21,285 nucleotides of DNA from Galbitalea sp036271875 (lineage in GTDB: Bacteria; Actinomycetota; Actinomycetes; Actinomycetales; Microbacteriaceae): contig DATAZU010000030.1 of NCBI GenBank assembly GCA_036271875.1, positions 1 to 21,285 on the forward strand, given 5' to 3'. Under the pieces are notes generated by a model, which saw nothing but the letters and a program-made list of their open reading frames with translations, ran no database searches and had not been told where the DNA came from. Shown one piece after another: positions 14,602 to 21,250 of the stretch (position 1 is the stretch's first letter; each line of letters opens with the position of its first letter). The position numbers were made by a program, and so were the translations under genes.

Positions 14602-15187
14602 CGGCCCGGTTGGCGTCCTCGCCCTTCAGGGCGACTTCCGCGAGCACATCGCGGTTCTCCATGGGCTTGGCGCGGATGCGGTTGGCGTTCGACGTCCATC
14701 CGAGTTGGCCGAAGTTTCCGGGCTCATCATCCCAGGCGGCGAGTCGTCGGTTATTGACAAGCTCAGTCGTCTGTTCGACCTCGCCGAGCCCCTCAGGGCG
14801 GCCATCGGGTCGGGCCTGACAGTGTGGGGGACGTGCGCCGGGCTGATCATGCTCGCGGACACGGTGCTCGACGGCATCGAAGGACAGAAATCGCTCGGCG
14901 GCCTCGAAATCTCGGTCCGTCGCAACGCGTTCGGTTCTCAACTGGACTCCTTCGAGACCGAGCTGCCGATTCCTGTACTGGGCGATCCGCCGGTGAATGC
15001 GGTGTTTATTCGCGCTCCCATTGTCGAGGCGACATCATCCGCAGTCACGATACTTGCTGCACTCGGCGATGGACGCGTCGTTGCGGTCGAGCAGGGCAAC
15101 CTGCTCGGTACCTCGTTTCATCCGGAGATGACGGGCGACACCCGATTCCACGAGTACTTCCTCAAGAAGGTCGCTGCTGCGCGTTAG
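14591..15187 (+). CDS. pdxT: Pyridoxal 5'-phosphate synthase glutaminase subunit PdxT
   Basis: This 198-aa class I glutaminase feeds ammonia to PdxS. The family blocks are VGVLALQGDFREH (7-19), IIPGGESSV (46-54), the nucleophile Cys82 in WGTCAGLIML, and the catalytic pair His177/Glu179 in TSFHPEMTGD. GTG 14591 is chosen because it leads directly into the first strand and overlaps pdxS by 11 bases; the frame upstream of it is only the shadow of pdxS. A palindrome-rich spacer with competing stems follows the stop. Confidence 0.97.
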   Translation: MAGSGPVGVLALQGDFREHIAVLHGLGADAVGVRRPSELAEVSGLIIPGGESSVIDKLSRLFDLAEPLRAAIGSGLTVWGTCAGLIMLADTVLDGIEGQKSLGGLEISVRRNAFGSQLDSFETELPIPVLGDPPVNAVFIRAPIVEATSSAVTILAALGDGRVVAVEQGNLLGTSFHPEMTGDTRFHEYFLKKVAAAR

Positions 15188-15191
15188 CGGA

Positions 15192-15275
15192 GGGAGAAAC
15201 ACACACGCGGCGGGAGTTGTTTCTCCCGCCGCTTCGCACTTTCTCCCGCCATCACCGCGAACAACTCCCGCCGCG
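15192..15275. repeat. Overlapping inverted repeats after pdxT
   Basis: Three perfect pairings compete. GGGAGAAAC (15192-15200) pairs with GTTTCTCCC (15219-15227). GCGGCGGGAG (15207-15216) pairs with CTCCCGCCGC (15223-15232). CGCGGCGGGAGTTGTT (15206-15221) pairs with AACAACTCCCGCCGCG (15260-15275). TTTCTCCCGCC is also repeated directly (15220 and 15240). It lies between two convergent genes, so at least one stem probably ends both transcripts. The sequence suggests a palindromic (REP-like) element. Confidence 0.75.
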
Positions 15276-15288
15276 AGGGTGCGGCGAT

Positions 15289-15756
15289 TCAGGCCCGCGT
15301 GATGAGCAAGTAGACGGCGACAATGACGACAACTACGCCGACGATCAGATCGGTCCAGGTCGCGAGAGACTCCTGCGCGTTCTTGCCCTTCTTCGGGAGA
15401 TGCAGAATTCCCGCGATCAAGAGGTAAATGCCCCCGGCAAATCCGGTGGGAAGCGCCCACCCCGGGATGAGCGCGAGGAGGCCGGCAAGTCCCAGGCACA
15501 GGTTGGCGAACCCGAGTTCCCGCGTGAGTTGCGTTTCCTGAACGCTGGGCGCCGTCGCGCCGAGGATGGCGCTGGTCGGCGCCTTGCCCGAGAGCTGGGC
15601 GACACCAGCGACGAGCAGGCGGGTGCCGACGCCCCAGAACACCCACCACGTGCCGAACACGATCACGGGTTCACCGCCGAACAGGACCAGTTGAAGGATG
15701 CCCGAGATGACAGGCAGCACGACCGTTTGTGCAATAACGAGGATGAAGTAGCCCAT
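15289..15756 (-). CDS. Small multi-pass membrane protein (DUF6790-like)
   Basis: The product is 155 aa with four hydrophobic segments: about 2-25 (GYFILVIAQTVVLPVISGILQ), 32-52 (FGTWWVFWGVGTRLLVAGVA), 82-116 (FANLCLGLAGLLALIPGW and GFAGGIYLLIAGILHL) and 132-152. A polar loop with GKAPTSAILGATAPSVQETQLTRELGFAN lies between the second and third. The pattern suggests DUF6790-type proteins, which have no known function; this is a tentative match. ATG 15756-15754 has AAAAGGA 7 bases upstream. It is convergent with pdxT and divergent from the HNH gene. Confidence 0.7.
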   Translation of the reverse strand: MGYFILVIAQTVVLPVISGILQLVLFGGEPVIVFGTWWVFWGVGTRLLVAGVAQLSGKAPTSAILGATAPSVQETQLTRELGFANLCLGLAGLLALIPGWALPTGFAGGIYLLIAGILHLPKKGKNAQESLATWTDLIVGVVVVIVAVYLLITRA

Positions 15757-15790
15757 CGCGTGAATCCTTTTCTGCGTCTCCGACGCCATC

Positions 15791-15796
15791 ACTGTA
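15791..15796 (-). promoter_or_regulatory. Putative -10 box of the DUF6790-like gene
   Basis: Read on the minus strand, TACAGT (TANNNT) lies 34 bases before the ATG. No convincing -35 was seen. Confidence 0.4.
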
Positions 15797-15906
15797 GCGA
15801 GGATGATCGATCGGCGGTGCGCTGGCCTTTGCCACGGATACCTACTGCTCGTGCGCCCCATCTTTGGGGCGTGAAAATCTGTCCACAGTTCGGGTTTTTC
15901 GCTGGA

Positions 15907-15918
15907 GAACATACGTTC
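15907..15918 (+). promoter_or_regulatory. LexA-type SOS box
   Basis: GAACATACGTTC is a perfect GAAC-N4-GTTC palindrome, the core of the actinobacterial SOS box, with the flank GA on its right side as in the longer consensus TCGAAC-N4-GTTCGA. It ends 7 bases before a -10-like GATAAT, so bound LexA would block RNA polymerase. I saw no other GAAC-N4-GTTC in the upstream regions of this window. Confidence 0.8.
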
Positions 15919-15925
15919 GAAGGTC

Positions 15926-15931
15926 GATAAT
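15926..15931 (+). promoter_or_regulatory. Putative -10 box of the DUF222/HNH gene
   Basis: GATAAT ends 6 bases before ATG 15938, so the transcript would begin at the start codon (leaderless). The LexA box fills the spacer region. Confidence 0.55.
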
Positions 15932-15937
15932 TGGGGT

Positions 15938-17389
15938 ATGACTTCGGCACCCTCCACGACGCATGAGCCTGCAACCGTGCAGTGCTTCCGCGCTGCTGCC
16001 GAGGCGCTGGCTGGGTTACCTGCGGAGGCCGCCTCATATTCGGCATTGAGCGAGTCGCAGCTGCTTGACGTGAATCGGTTGTTTGCCGCCTCGCAGGTGG
16101 CTCTTCGCAACGGTGGGGCGTTGATTGCGGGGGAGATTGCGCATCGTTCCGCACCCGAGCTGGGATCGCAGGGGCTCGCGCAGCGGTCGGGTCATCGCAC
16201 GCCGGAGCAGTTCGTGAAGATCACGACGGGGGCAACGGGCCGCGATGCGGTGACCGCGGTGCGGGTGGGGTCGCTGATGCGGGAAGCGGCAACGCTGGGT
16301 GAGGTGGATGCGGCGACGGGCGAGGTGTCGACCCCCACCCAGCCGTGGCTGTCGCCGGTGACTGAGGCGTTGGCGACTCGCGCGATTTCGATCGAGGCGG
16401 CGGAGGCGATCCGTGCCGGGTTGGGTTCGCCGAACTCGGCGATCACTGTGGAGCAGCTTGGTGATGCGGCCGCCCAACTTGTGGAGGCTGCCCTGCGGTT
16501 GGACCCGGACGCGGTGGCGCGTGAGGCCAGGGCGTTCCGGGACGAACTGGATGTGGATGGTGTCGCCCTCCGGGAAGAGGAACGCCGCCAGAAGAGGTCG
16601 CTGCGACTGTTTCTGCAACCGGATGGGACGACGAAGCTGGTGTGGGTGATGGACCAGGAGACCGCGGCGAGCGTCCGGCAACTCTACGACCGCACCACCT
16701 CACCAAAACTCGGTGGTGTGCGGTTTGTCGACCCGCAGCAAAAGGCGGTCGCGGAGTCGATCCTGAAAGACGACCGCACCCCGGAACAGTTGGCCTCCGA
16801 CGGGTTCGTGCAGCTGTTGAAGCTGGGGGCGGATGCGAACCCGAAGTTCCTGCTCGGCTCCGGTGCCCCGGTTGTGCGGGTGACGGCGACCAGCAAAACG
16901 TTCCTGAGCCGTAAAGGCCTGGCCCGTATCGAGGGGCAATCGGCCCCGGTTTCGATCAGCACCGCGGAGCGGCTCGCGTGTGAAGGCGGCGTTGGCGGCA
17001 TCATCTTCACGATGGACGAGAAGGGGACAACCCTTGATTTCGGGCTGGAGCAACGCTTCTTCACCCGCACCCAGAAGAAAGCGCTCGCGATCCTGTGGGG
17101 TGGATGCGCTGCCCCCGGTTGTGACCGGCCACCATCGTGGACTGAAGCGCACCACATCGTGTTCTGGAAACGCGATCGCGGCAAAACGAACCTGGCCGAC
17201 GGGATCCTGCTGTGTCGACATCATCACCTGTTGTTCCACAACAACGGGTGGGAAATCATCCGAGACGACAACGCAAGGTATTGGCTCATCCCTCCCACCG
17301 AACAAGATCCCGACCAGACACCCATCGAATTGGTGTCAAAGAGTCCCGCCATACGCGACCTCAGGCGAGAACACACTCTCGCATCCTGA
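15938..17389 (+). CDS. DUF222 and HNH endonuclease domain protein (13E12 repeat family-like)
   Basis: The protein has 483 aa. Residues about 30-340 form the helical DUF222 region (LSESQLLDVNRLFAASQVALRNGGALIAGEIAHRS onward). The C-terminus is an HNH nuclease with paired zinc ligands Cys390 and Cys395 (GGCAAPGCDRPPSW), the HNH signature TEAHHIVFWKRDRGKTNLADG (His405/His406, Asn418) and LLCRHHHLLFH (Cys426, His428-430, His434). This is the family of the M. tuberculosis 13E12 repeat proteins, which are multicopy and of unknown function. Several of those are known to be LexA-controlled, and a perfect SOS box stands upstream here. No ribosome site precedes ATG 15938. The nuclease residues look intact. 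Confidence 0.9.
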   Translation: MTSAPSTTHEPATVQCFRAAAEALAGLPAEAASYSALSESQLLDVNRLFAASQVALRNGGALIAGEIAHRSAPELGSQGLAQRSGHRTPEQFVKITTGATGRDAVTAVRVGSLMREAATLGEVDAATGEVSTPTQPWLSPVTEALATRAISIEAAEAIRAGLGSPNSAITVEQLGDAAAQLVEAALRLDPDAVAREARAFRDELDVDGVALREEERRQKRSLRLFLQPDGTTKLVWVMDQETAASVRQLYDRTTSPKLGGVRFVDPQQKAVAESILKDDRTPEQLASDGFVQLLKLGADANPKFLLGSGAPVVRVTATSKTFLSRKGLARIEGQSAPVSISTAERLACEGGVGGIIFTMDEKGTTLDFGLEQRFFTRTQKKALAILWGGCAAPGCDRPPSWTEAHHIVFWKRDRGKTNLADGILLCRHHHLLFHNNGWEIIRDDNARYWLIPPTEQDPDQTPIELVSKSPAIRDLRREHTLAS

Positions 17390-17408
17390 GGGGCAGGCAC
17401 GCGCTGGC

Positions 17409-17414
17409 TAGAAT
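17409..17414 (+). promoter_or_regulatory. Possible -10 box before yebC
   Basis: TAGAAT fits TANNNT and lies 56 bases before the yebC ATG. No clear -35 was found. It would give the yebC-ruv genes a promoter independent of the HNH gene. Confidence 0.35.
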
Positions 17415-17470
17415 GGTCGGGCGTCGCGTGGCTGACCACGGCGATTGACAAGAACCGCGTAGGGAGAAAC

Positions 17471-18232
17471 ATGTCAGGCCACTCCAAATGGGCGACCACC
17501 AAGCACCAGAAGGCGGTCAAGGACCAGCGGCGTGCGAAGTCGTTCGCGAAACTGATCAAGAACATCGAGGTCGCAGCCAAACTTGGCGGAGCCGACCTGT
17601 CTGGCAATCCCACGCTCGTCGATGCGATCCAGAAGGCCAAGAAGACCTCGGTCCCGAACTCCAACATTGACAACGCGGTCAAGCGCGGTTCCGGCCAGCT
17701 CGGTGAGGCCGTCGACTACCAAACCATCATGTACGAGGGTTACGCGGCTGGCGGTGTCGCCCTGCTCATCGAGTGCCTGACGGACAACAAGAATCGTGCT
17801 GCCGCCGACGTCCGCACGATCGTCAGCCGCAACGGCGGCAATATGGGAGACCCCGGCAGCGTTGCATACAACTTCAGCCGCAAGGGCGTCATAAGCGTCG
17901 AGAAGGTCGACGGCGTCACCGAGGACGACATCCTCGGGGCTGTTCTCGATGCGGGCGCGGAAGAAGTCAACGACCGCGGGCCCGGATTCGAAATCATCAC
18001 GGAGCCGCACGACCTGGTAACTGCGCGCACGTCGCTTCAGGATGCGGGAATCGACTACGACTCGGCCGATGTTGAATTCGTGCCATCGCTGACCATCGAA
18101 GTCGACCTCGAAACCGCGCGGAAGGTGTTCCGCCTTATTGACGCGCTCGAAGACAACGACGACGTCCAGAACGTGTACGGCAACTTCGAAATCCCGGCCG
18201 ACGTTCAGGCCGTACTTGACGAAGAAGAGTAG
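17471..18232 (+). CDS. yebC: YebC/PmpR family protein
   Basis: This 253-aa protein has the signature MSGHSKWATTKHQKAVKDQRRAKSF and the block VPNSNIDNAVKRGSG, followed by YEGYAAGGVALLIECLTDNKNRA and NGGNMGDPGSVAYNFSRKG. All three domains of the family are present and the length is usual. It was long annotated as a DNA-binding transcriptional regulator; more recent work connects the family with translation of difficult (proline-rich) sequences. AGGGAG lies 4 bases before ATG 17471. The ruvC gene begins 9 bases after its stop. This neighbourhood is conserved across Actinobacteria and many other bacteria. Confidence 0.96.
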   Translation: MSGHSKWATTKHQKAVKDQRRAKSFAKLIKNIEVAAKLGGADLSGNPTLVDAIQKAKKTSVPNSNIDNAVKRGSGQLGEAVDYQTIMYEGYAAGGVALLIECLTDNKNRAAADVRTIVSRNGGNMGDPGSVAYNFSRKGVISVEKVDGVTEDDILGAVLDAGAEEVNDRGPGFEIITEPHDLVTARTSLQDAGIDYDSADVEFVPSLTIEVDLETARKVFRLIDALEDNDDVQNVYGNFEIPADVQAVLDEEE

Positions 18233-18241
18233 CGACCCGAC

Positions 18242-18859
18242 GTGCGAGAACGGCCAGGTTCGGTCCGGGTTCTTGGGATCGACCCCGGCCTCACCCGGTG
18301 CGGAGTCGGGATTGTCGACGTCGAACCATCGAGGCGGGCGACTCTGGTGCACGTGAGCGTTGTCCGGACCCCACCGGACATGCCTCTCGAGGAGAGGCTC
18401 CTCGCGATCGGCACGGGAATCGGCGAGCTGCTCGACGAGTACCAACCCAATGCGGTCGCGCTGGAACGCGTCTTTGCCCAGCACAACGTCCGCACGGTCA
18501 TGGGTACGGCCCAGGCAAGCGGTGTCGCTATGCACCTTGCTGCCGCCCGCGGCCTAGCGGTCGGACTGCACACGCCCAGCGAGGTCAAGGCGGCCGTGTC
18601 GGGATATGGATCGGCGGATAAGAAGCAGGTGGCAACAATGGTGCAGCGCATCCTTCGGCTGGATGCACCGCCGACGCCCGCCGACGCATCCGACGCCCTG
18701 GCTCTTGCGCTGTGCCACGCATGGCGAACGGGACCAGCGGCGGGATCCACTGCCGCGAGTTCCGGGGCGACGGACACGAGCGCTCCGGTAGCTGTCCAGG
18801 GCAAACTAACGCCAGCTCAGGAAGCGTGGCGAGCGGCCGAGAAAGCCACTCGCTCGTAG
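18242..18859 (+). CDS. ruvC: Holliday junction resolvase RuvC
   Basis: This 205-aa protein belongs to the RNase H-like fold family that cuts Holliday junctions symmetrically. The four acidic catalytic residues are visible: Asp14 in LGIDPGLTRCG, Glu75 in ALERVFAQHNVRTVMGTAQA, and Asp148 and Asp151 in PADASDALALALCHA. HTPSEVKAAVSGYGSADKKQV is the usual basic DNA-contacting block. A flexible C-terminal tail of about 40 residues rich in Ala, Ser and Thr extends beyond the E. coli length. The GTG start at 18242 places seven residues before the first strand. ruvA starts 9 bases after the stop. Confidence 0.97.
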   Translation: MRERPGSVRVLGIDPGLTRCGVGIVDVEPSRRATLVHVSVVRTPPDMPLEERLLAIGTGIGELLDEYQPNAVALERVFAQHNVRTVMGTAQASGVAMHLAAARGLAVGLHTPSEVKAAVSGYGSADKKQVATMVQRILRLDAPPTPADASDALALALCHAWRTGPAAGSTAASSGATDTSAPVAVQGKLTPAQEAWRAAEKATRS

Positions 18860-18868
18860 GCTGATCCC

Positions 18869-19498
18869 ATGATTTCTTCCGTGCGTGGCAACGTACTTGC
18901 CATCGCCGGGCCGGCGGTGATCATTGAGGTCGGGGGAGTTGGCCTCGCAATTCAAGTAACTCCCCAGCATGCGCTCTCACTACGAGTCGGCAGTGAGGCG
19001 ACACTTCGAACGGCGCTAATTGTCCGCGAGGACGATTTAAGCCTGTACGGGTTTGTCGATGCTGACGAGTTGGCCGTGTTCGATGCGCTTCGCGGTGTGA
19101 CGGGCGTCGGGCCAAAGTCGGCAATGGGTGTGCTCGCGGCGATGTCACCGGGAGAAATCGCACAAGCGATCGCCCTCGACGACGATGCTGCATTCCGTAA
19201 GGTCAGCGGGATCGGACCCAAGACCGCGAAACTGATCGTCGTTTCTCTCGCCGGAAAGCTCGCGATAGCGCCCCCGTCAAGTTCGGCGTCCAGGTCGGTG
19301 GCACAGAGCATCGAACAGAGCGTTCTCGTCGCCTTGGTCGGGCTCGGGTGGAACGAGAGAGCTGCGAGTCACGCGGTCGACGAAGCGATGGCGGGCGCAA
19401 CCGGGGCGGAGCGCGAGAGTGTTCCGACGCTGCTGCGACTCGCCCTGACCCGGCTGGGGCCAGCCCAGTACGTCGGAAGTTCGGGCGGTAAGAGCTAG
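18869..19498 (+). CDS. ruvA: Holliday junction branch migration protein RuvA
   Basis: This 209-aa protein tetramerises on Holliday junctions and guides RuvB. It has an N-terminal OB fold (1-65, MISSVRGNVLAIAGPAVIIEVGGVG and REDDLSLYGF) and two helix-hairpin-helix motifs (VTGVGPKSAMGVL and VSGIGPKTAKLIV, about 76-130). An Ala/Ser linker and a C-terminal RuvB-binding domain (SVLVALVGLGWNERAASHAVDEA) follow. ATG 18869 has only AGG upstream; translation is likely coupled to ruvC. The stop codon shares its last base with the ruvB GTG. Confidence 0.97.
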   Translation: MISSVRGNVLAIAGPAVIIEVGGVGLAIQVTPQHALSLRVGSEATLRTALIVREDDLSLYGFVDADELAVFDALRGVTGVGPKSAMGVLAAMSPGEIAQAIALDDDAAFRKVSGIGPKTAKLIVVSLAGKLAIAPPSSSASRSVAQSIEQSVLVALVGLGWNERAASHAVDEAMAGATGAERESVPTLLRLALTRLGPAQYVGSSGGKS

Positions 19499-20592
19499 TG
19501 GTGGGTGAAGACGCCGCTGATCCCATCCTGAATCCGCGGCCGGAATCGGATGCCGAACTCGCGTTCGAGGGGGCCCTTCGGCCACGGACGCTTGGCGAAT
19601 TCGTTGGACAAACGAAAGTCCGCGGCCAATTACAGCTGTTGCTGCAGGCTGCCGCGCTGCAGAACCGTACTCCCGATCACATCCTGCTGGCGGGGCCTCC
19701 GGGACTGGGCAAGACGACGCTCGCGATGATTATCGCGAACGAGAGCGGACGACCCCTTCGGATGTCGAGCGGTCCCGCAATTCAGCATGCCGGAGATCTT
19801 GCGGCACTCCTTTCATCGCTCACGCCGGGCGAGGTGCTGTTCATCGACGAGATCCACCGGATGGCTCGATCGGCCGAAGAGATGCTGTACCTGGCCATGG
19901 AGGATTTCCGCATCGACATCATGGTGGGTAAGGGGGCGGGGGCTACATCCATTCCGCTTGACCTGGCACCCTTCACGCTCGTCGGCGCGACGACACGTTC
20001 TGGGCTTTTACCGAATCCGCTGCGCGATCGCTTCGGATTCACGGCGCATCTCGAGTTCTACGACGAACCAGAACTCGAACAGGTCCTCACTCGCGCAGCC
20101 GCGCTGCTCGACCTCGACATCGATAGCCGAGCACTTGCCGAGATCGCCGGACGCTGCCGGGGAACACCTCGAATCGCGAACCGACTGTTGCGACGGGTGC
20201 GGGACTATGCGCTGGTGCATCCTTCGACAGGCTCAGGAACCCCGACAGGCTCAGGAACGACGTTCGACCTCGACCATAGCGACGCCGACCTCGCGGCCGT
20301 GCACGCGGCACTCGAGTTGTACGACGTTGACGCTCTTGGGCTCGATCGACTCGACCGGGAAGTGATGAAGATCATCCTCACCCGGTTCGACGGCGGACCC
20401 GTCGGGCTGAACACTCTGGCTGTCTCGGTCGGCGAGGAAGCGGAGACAATTGAGTCAGTCGTTGAACCCTTTCTGGTACGAATTGGACTGCTGACCCGGA
20501 GCCCTCGGGGTCGTATCGCAACGCGTCAGGCGTGGAAGCACTTTGATATGACAAAGGGCACCGCAGGGACCCTGTTCGGGGATGACCTATAA
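19498..20592 (+). CDS. ruvB: Holliday junction branch migration ATPase RuvB
   Basis: The product is a 364-aa AAA+ motor. Walker A is GPPGLGKT (66-73), Walker B LFIDEIH (114-120), sensor 1 GATTRSG (163-169), and the arginine-finger region LRDRFGF (175-181). The sensor 2 region is GTPRIANRLLRRVRDYA (222-238), and the C-terminal winged helix includes VGLNTLAVSVGEEAETIESVVEPFL. Two in-frame 18-base repeats (20223-20258) insert STGSGTPTGSGT after ALVHP, between the lid and the winged helix, where other RuvB proteins have only a short turn. All functional residues appear intact, so the insertion is probably tolerated. GTG 19498 overlaps the ruvA stop; GTG 19501 is an equal alternative. Confidence 0.96.
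   Translation: MVGEDAADPILNPRPESDAELAFEGALRPRTLGEFVGQTKVRGQLQLLLQAAALQNRTPDHILLAGPPGLGKTTLAMIIANESGRPLRMSSGPAIQHAGDLAALLSSLTPGEVLFIDEIHRMARSAEEMLYLAMEDFRIDIMVGKGAGATSIPLDLAPFTLVGATTRSGLLPNPLRDRFGFTAHLEFYDEPELEQVLTRAAALLDLDIDSRALAEIAGRCRGTPRIANRLLRRVRDYALVHPSTGSGTPTGSGTTFDLDHSDADLAAVHAALELYDVDALGLDRLDREVMKIILTRFDGGPVGLNTLAVSVGEEAETIESVVEPFLVRIGLLTRSPRGRIATRQAWKHFDMTKGTAGTLFGDDL
20223..20258 (+). repeat. In-frame tandem 18-bp repeat inside ruvB
   Basis: Two copies of CGACAGGCTCAGGAAC (20225-20240 and 20243-20258) form 18-base units that keep the frame as TGSGT twice. The first copy, with its leading CCTT, looks like the dispersed CCTTCGACAGGCTCAGG-type element I recall as common in Microbacteriaceae intergenic regions. 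Confidence 0.85.
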
Positions 20593-20593
20593 T

Positions 20594-20613
20594 CCTCAAG
20601 GCGACCCTTGAGG
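20594..20613 (+). terminator. Hairpin after ruvB
   Basis: CCTCAAGG (20594-20601), loop CGAC and CCTTGAGG (20606-20613) form a perfect 8-bp stem right after the ruvB stop. No T-run follows, so it may be a weak or partial terminator. Confidence 0.5.
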
Positions 20614-20691
20614 GTCTGACGCCGAGGTAGCTTCCTAGTTTTCTAACTAGACTGACCCGGTCGCCCGTAGACGTTTGGAAGGCTTTTCACC

Positions 20692-21153
20692 ATGAGTAAT
20701 CTGATTAATTACGCTTTGCCAGTTGTGGCAATCCTGATCATCGTTTTCATGATCTACAGCGGTCGCCGCAACCGCAAGCGTCAGGCTGACCTGCGAGCGA
20801 CGATCGTTCCCGGTGTCGACATCATGACGAACTTTGGACTCTTCGGAAAACTGATCTCCATCGACGAGGTCACCAACGTGGCGGAGGTCGAGACGACTCC
20901 CGGCACGATCATCAAGGTTCACCGCCAGACGCTGAGCAAGGTCGTTACCCCCGAGGAAATCGATTCTGACGGTCCGAAGTCGGTCGAAGAGGCCATGGAG
21001 CGCGCCAACCGTGACCAGGAAGAGCGCGAAGCAGCGGCGAAGATTGACGCGGAAGCACCGGCATACGGTGAGCGCGTAGACGACCCGATCGACAAGGCGA
21101 CGAAGTCCACCAACAAGCGTGCGCCCCGGGCTACGAAGAACACCGACAACTAG
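20692..21153 (+). CDS. yajC: Preprotein translocase subunit YajC
   Basis: This 153-aa membrane protein works with SecDF in Sec-dependent export. A single transmembrane helix (about residues 5-22, INYALPVVAILIIVFMIYS) is followed by the basic RRNRKRQADLRA. The conserved VPGVDIMTNFGLFGKLISIDEVTNVAEVETTPGTIIKVHRQTL follows. The long charged C-terminal tail (about 85-153) is rich in Glu, Lys and Ala and is typical of actinobacterial forms. GGAAGG lies 9 bases before ATG 20692. The spacer upstream holds CTAGTT/AACTAG (20635-20650), near which the promoter probably lies. secD follows. Confidence 0.95.
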   Translation: MSNLINYALPVVAILIIVFMIYSGRRNRKRQADLRATIVPGVDIMTNFGLFGKLISIDEVTNVAEVETTPGTIIKVHRQTLSKVVTPEEIDSDGPKSVEEAMERANRDQEEREAAAKIDAEAPAYGERVDDPIDKATKSTNKRAPRATKNTDN

Positions 21154-21199
21154 GCGCTAACCTTGTGTGCGGTCGGCTGCCAAGTCGGCTGTGTCCTCA

Positions 21200-21225
21200 T
21201 GCGCGTCGCGAAGTAGCGATGCGCA
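21200..21225 (+). other. Hairpin between yajC and secD
   Basis: TGCGCGTCGC (21200-21209) pairs with GCGATGCGCA (21216-21225), 10 bp with one G-U pair and a 6-base loop. It is not followed by T residues and lies 25 bases before the secD start, so it may adjust the relative amounts of YajC and SecD. Confidence 0.45.
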
Positions 21226-21250
21226 CGACTACAGAAAGCTGAGTTTCTAG

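Noticed and set aside
15824..16110. Long minus-strand frame extending the DUF6790-like gene into the HNH gene
   Set aside because: The extension is antisense to the HNH coding region and to the SOS promoter, and ATG 15756 has a good ribosome site.
17184..18535. Long antisense open frames opposite yebC and ruvC
   Set aside because: They are mirrors of GC-rich codon use in well identified genes and contain no family motif.
18857..18868. TAGGCT overlapping the ruvC stop as a leaderless promoter of ruvA
   Set aside because: A TAG stop followed by any two bases and T matches TANNNT by chance in one of four cases. No -35 is seen and the 9-base spacing to ruvC suggests an operon.
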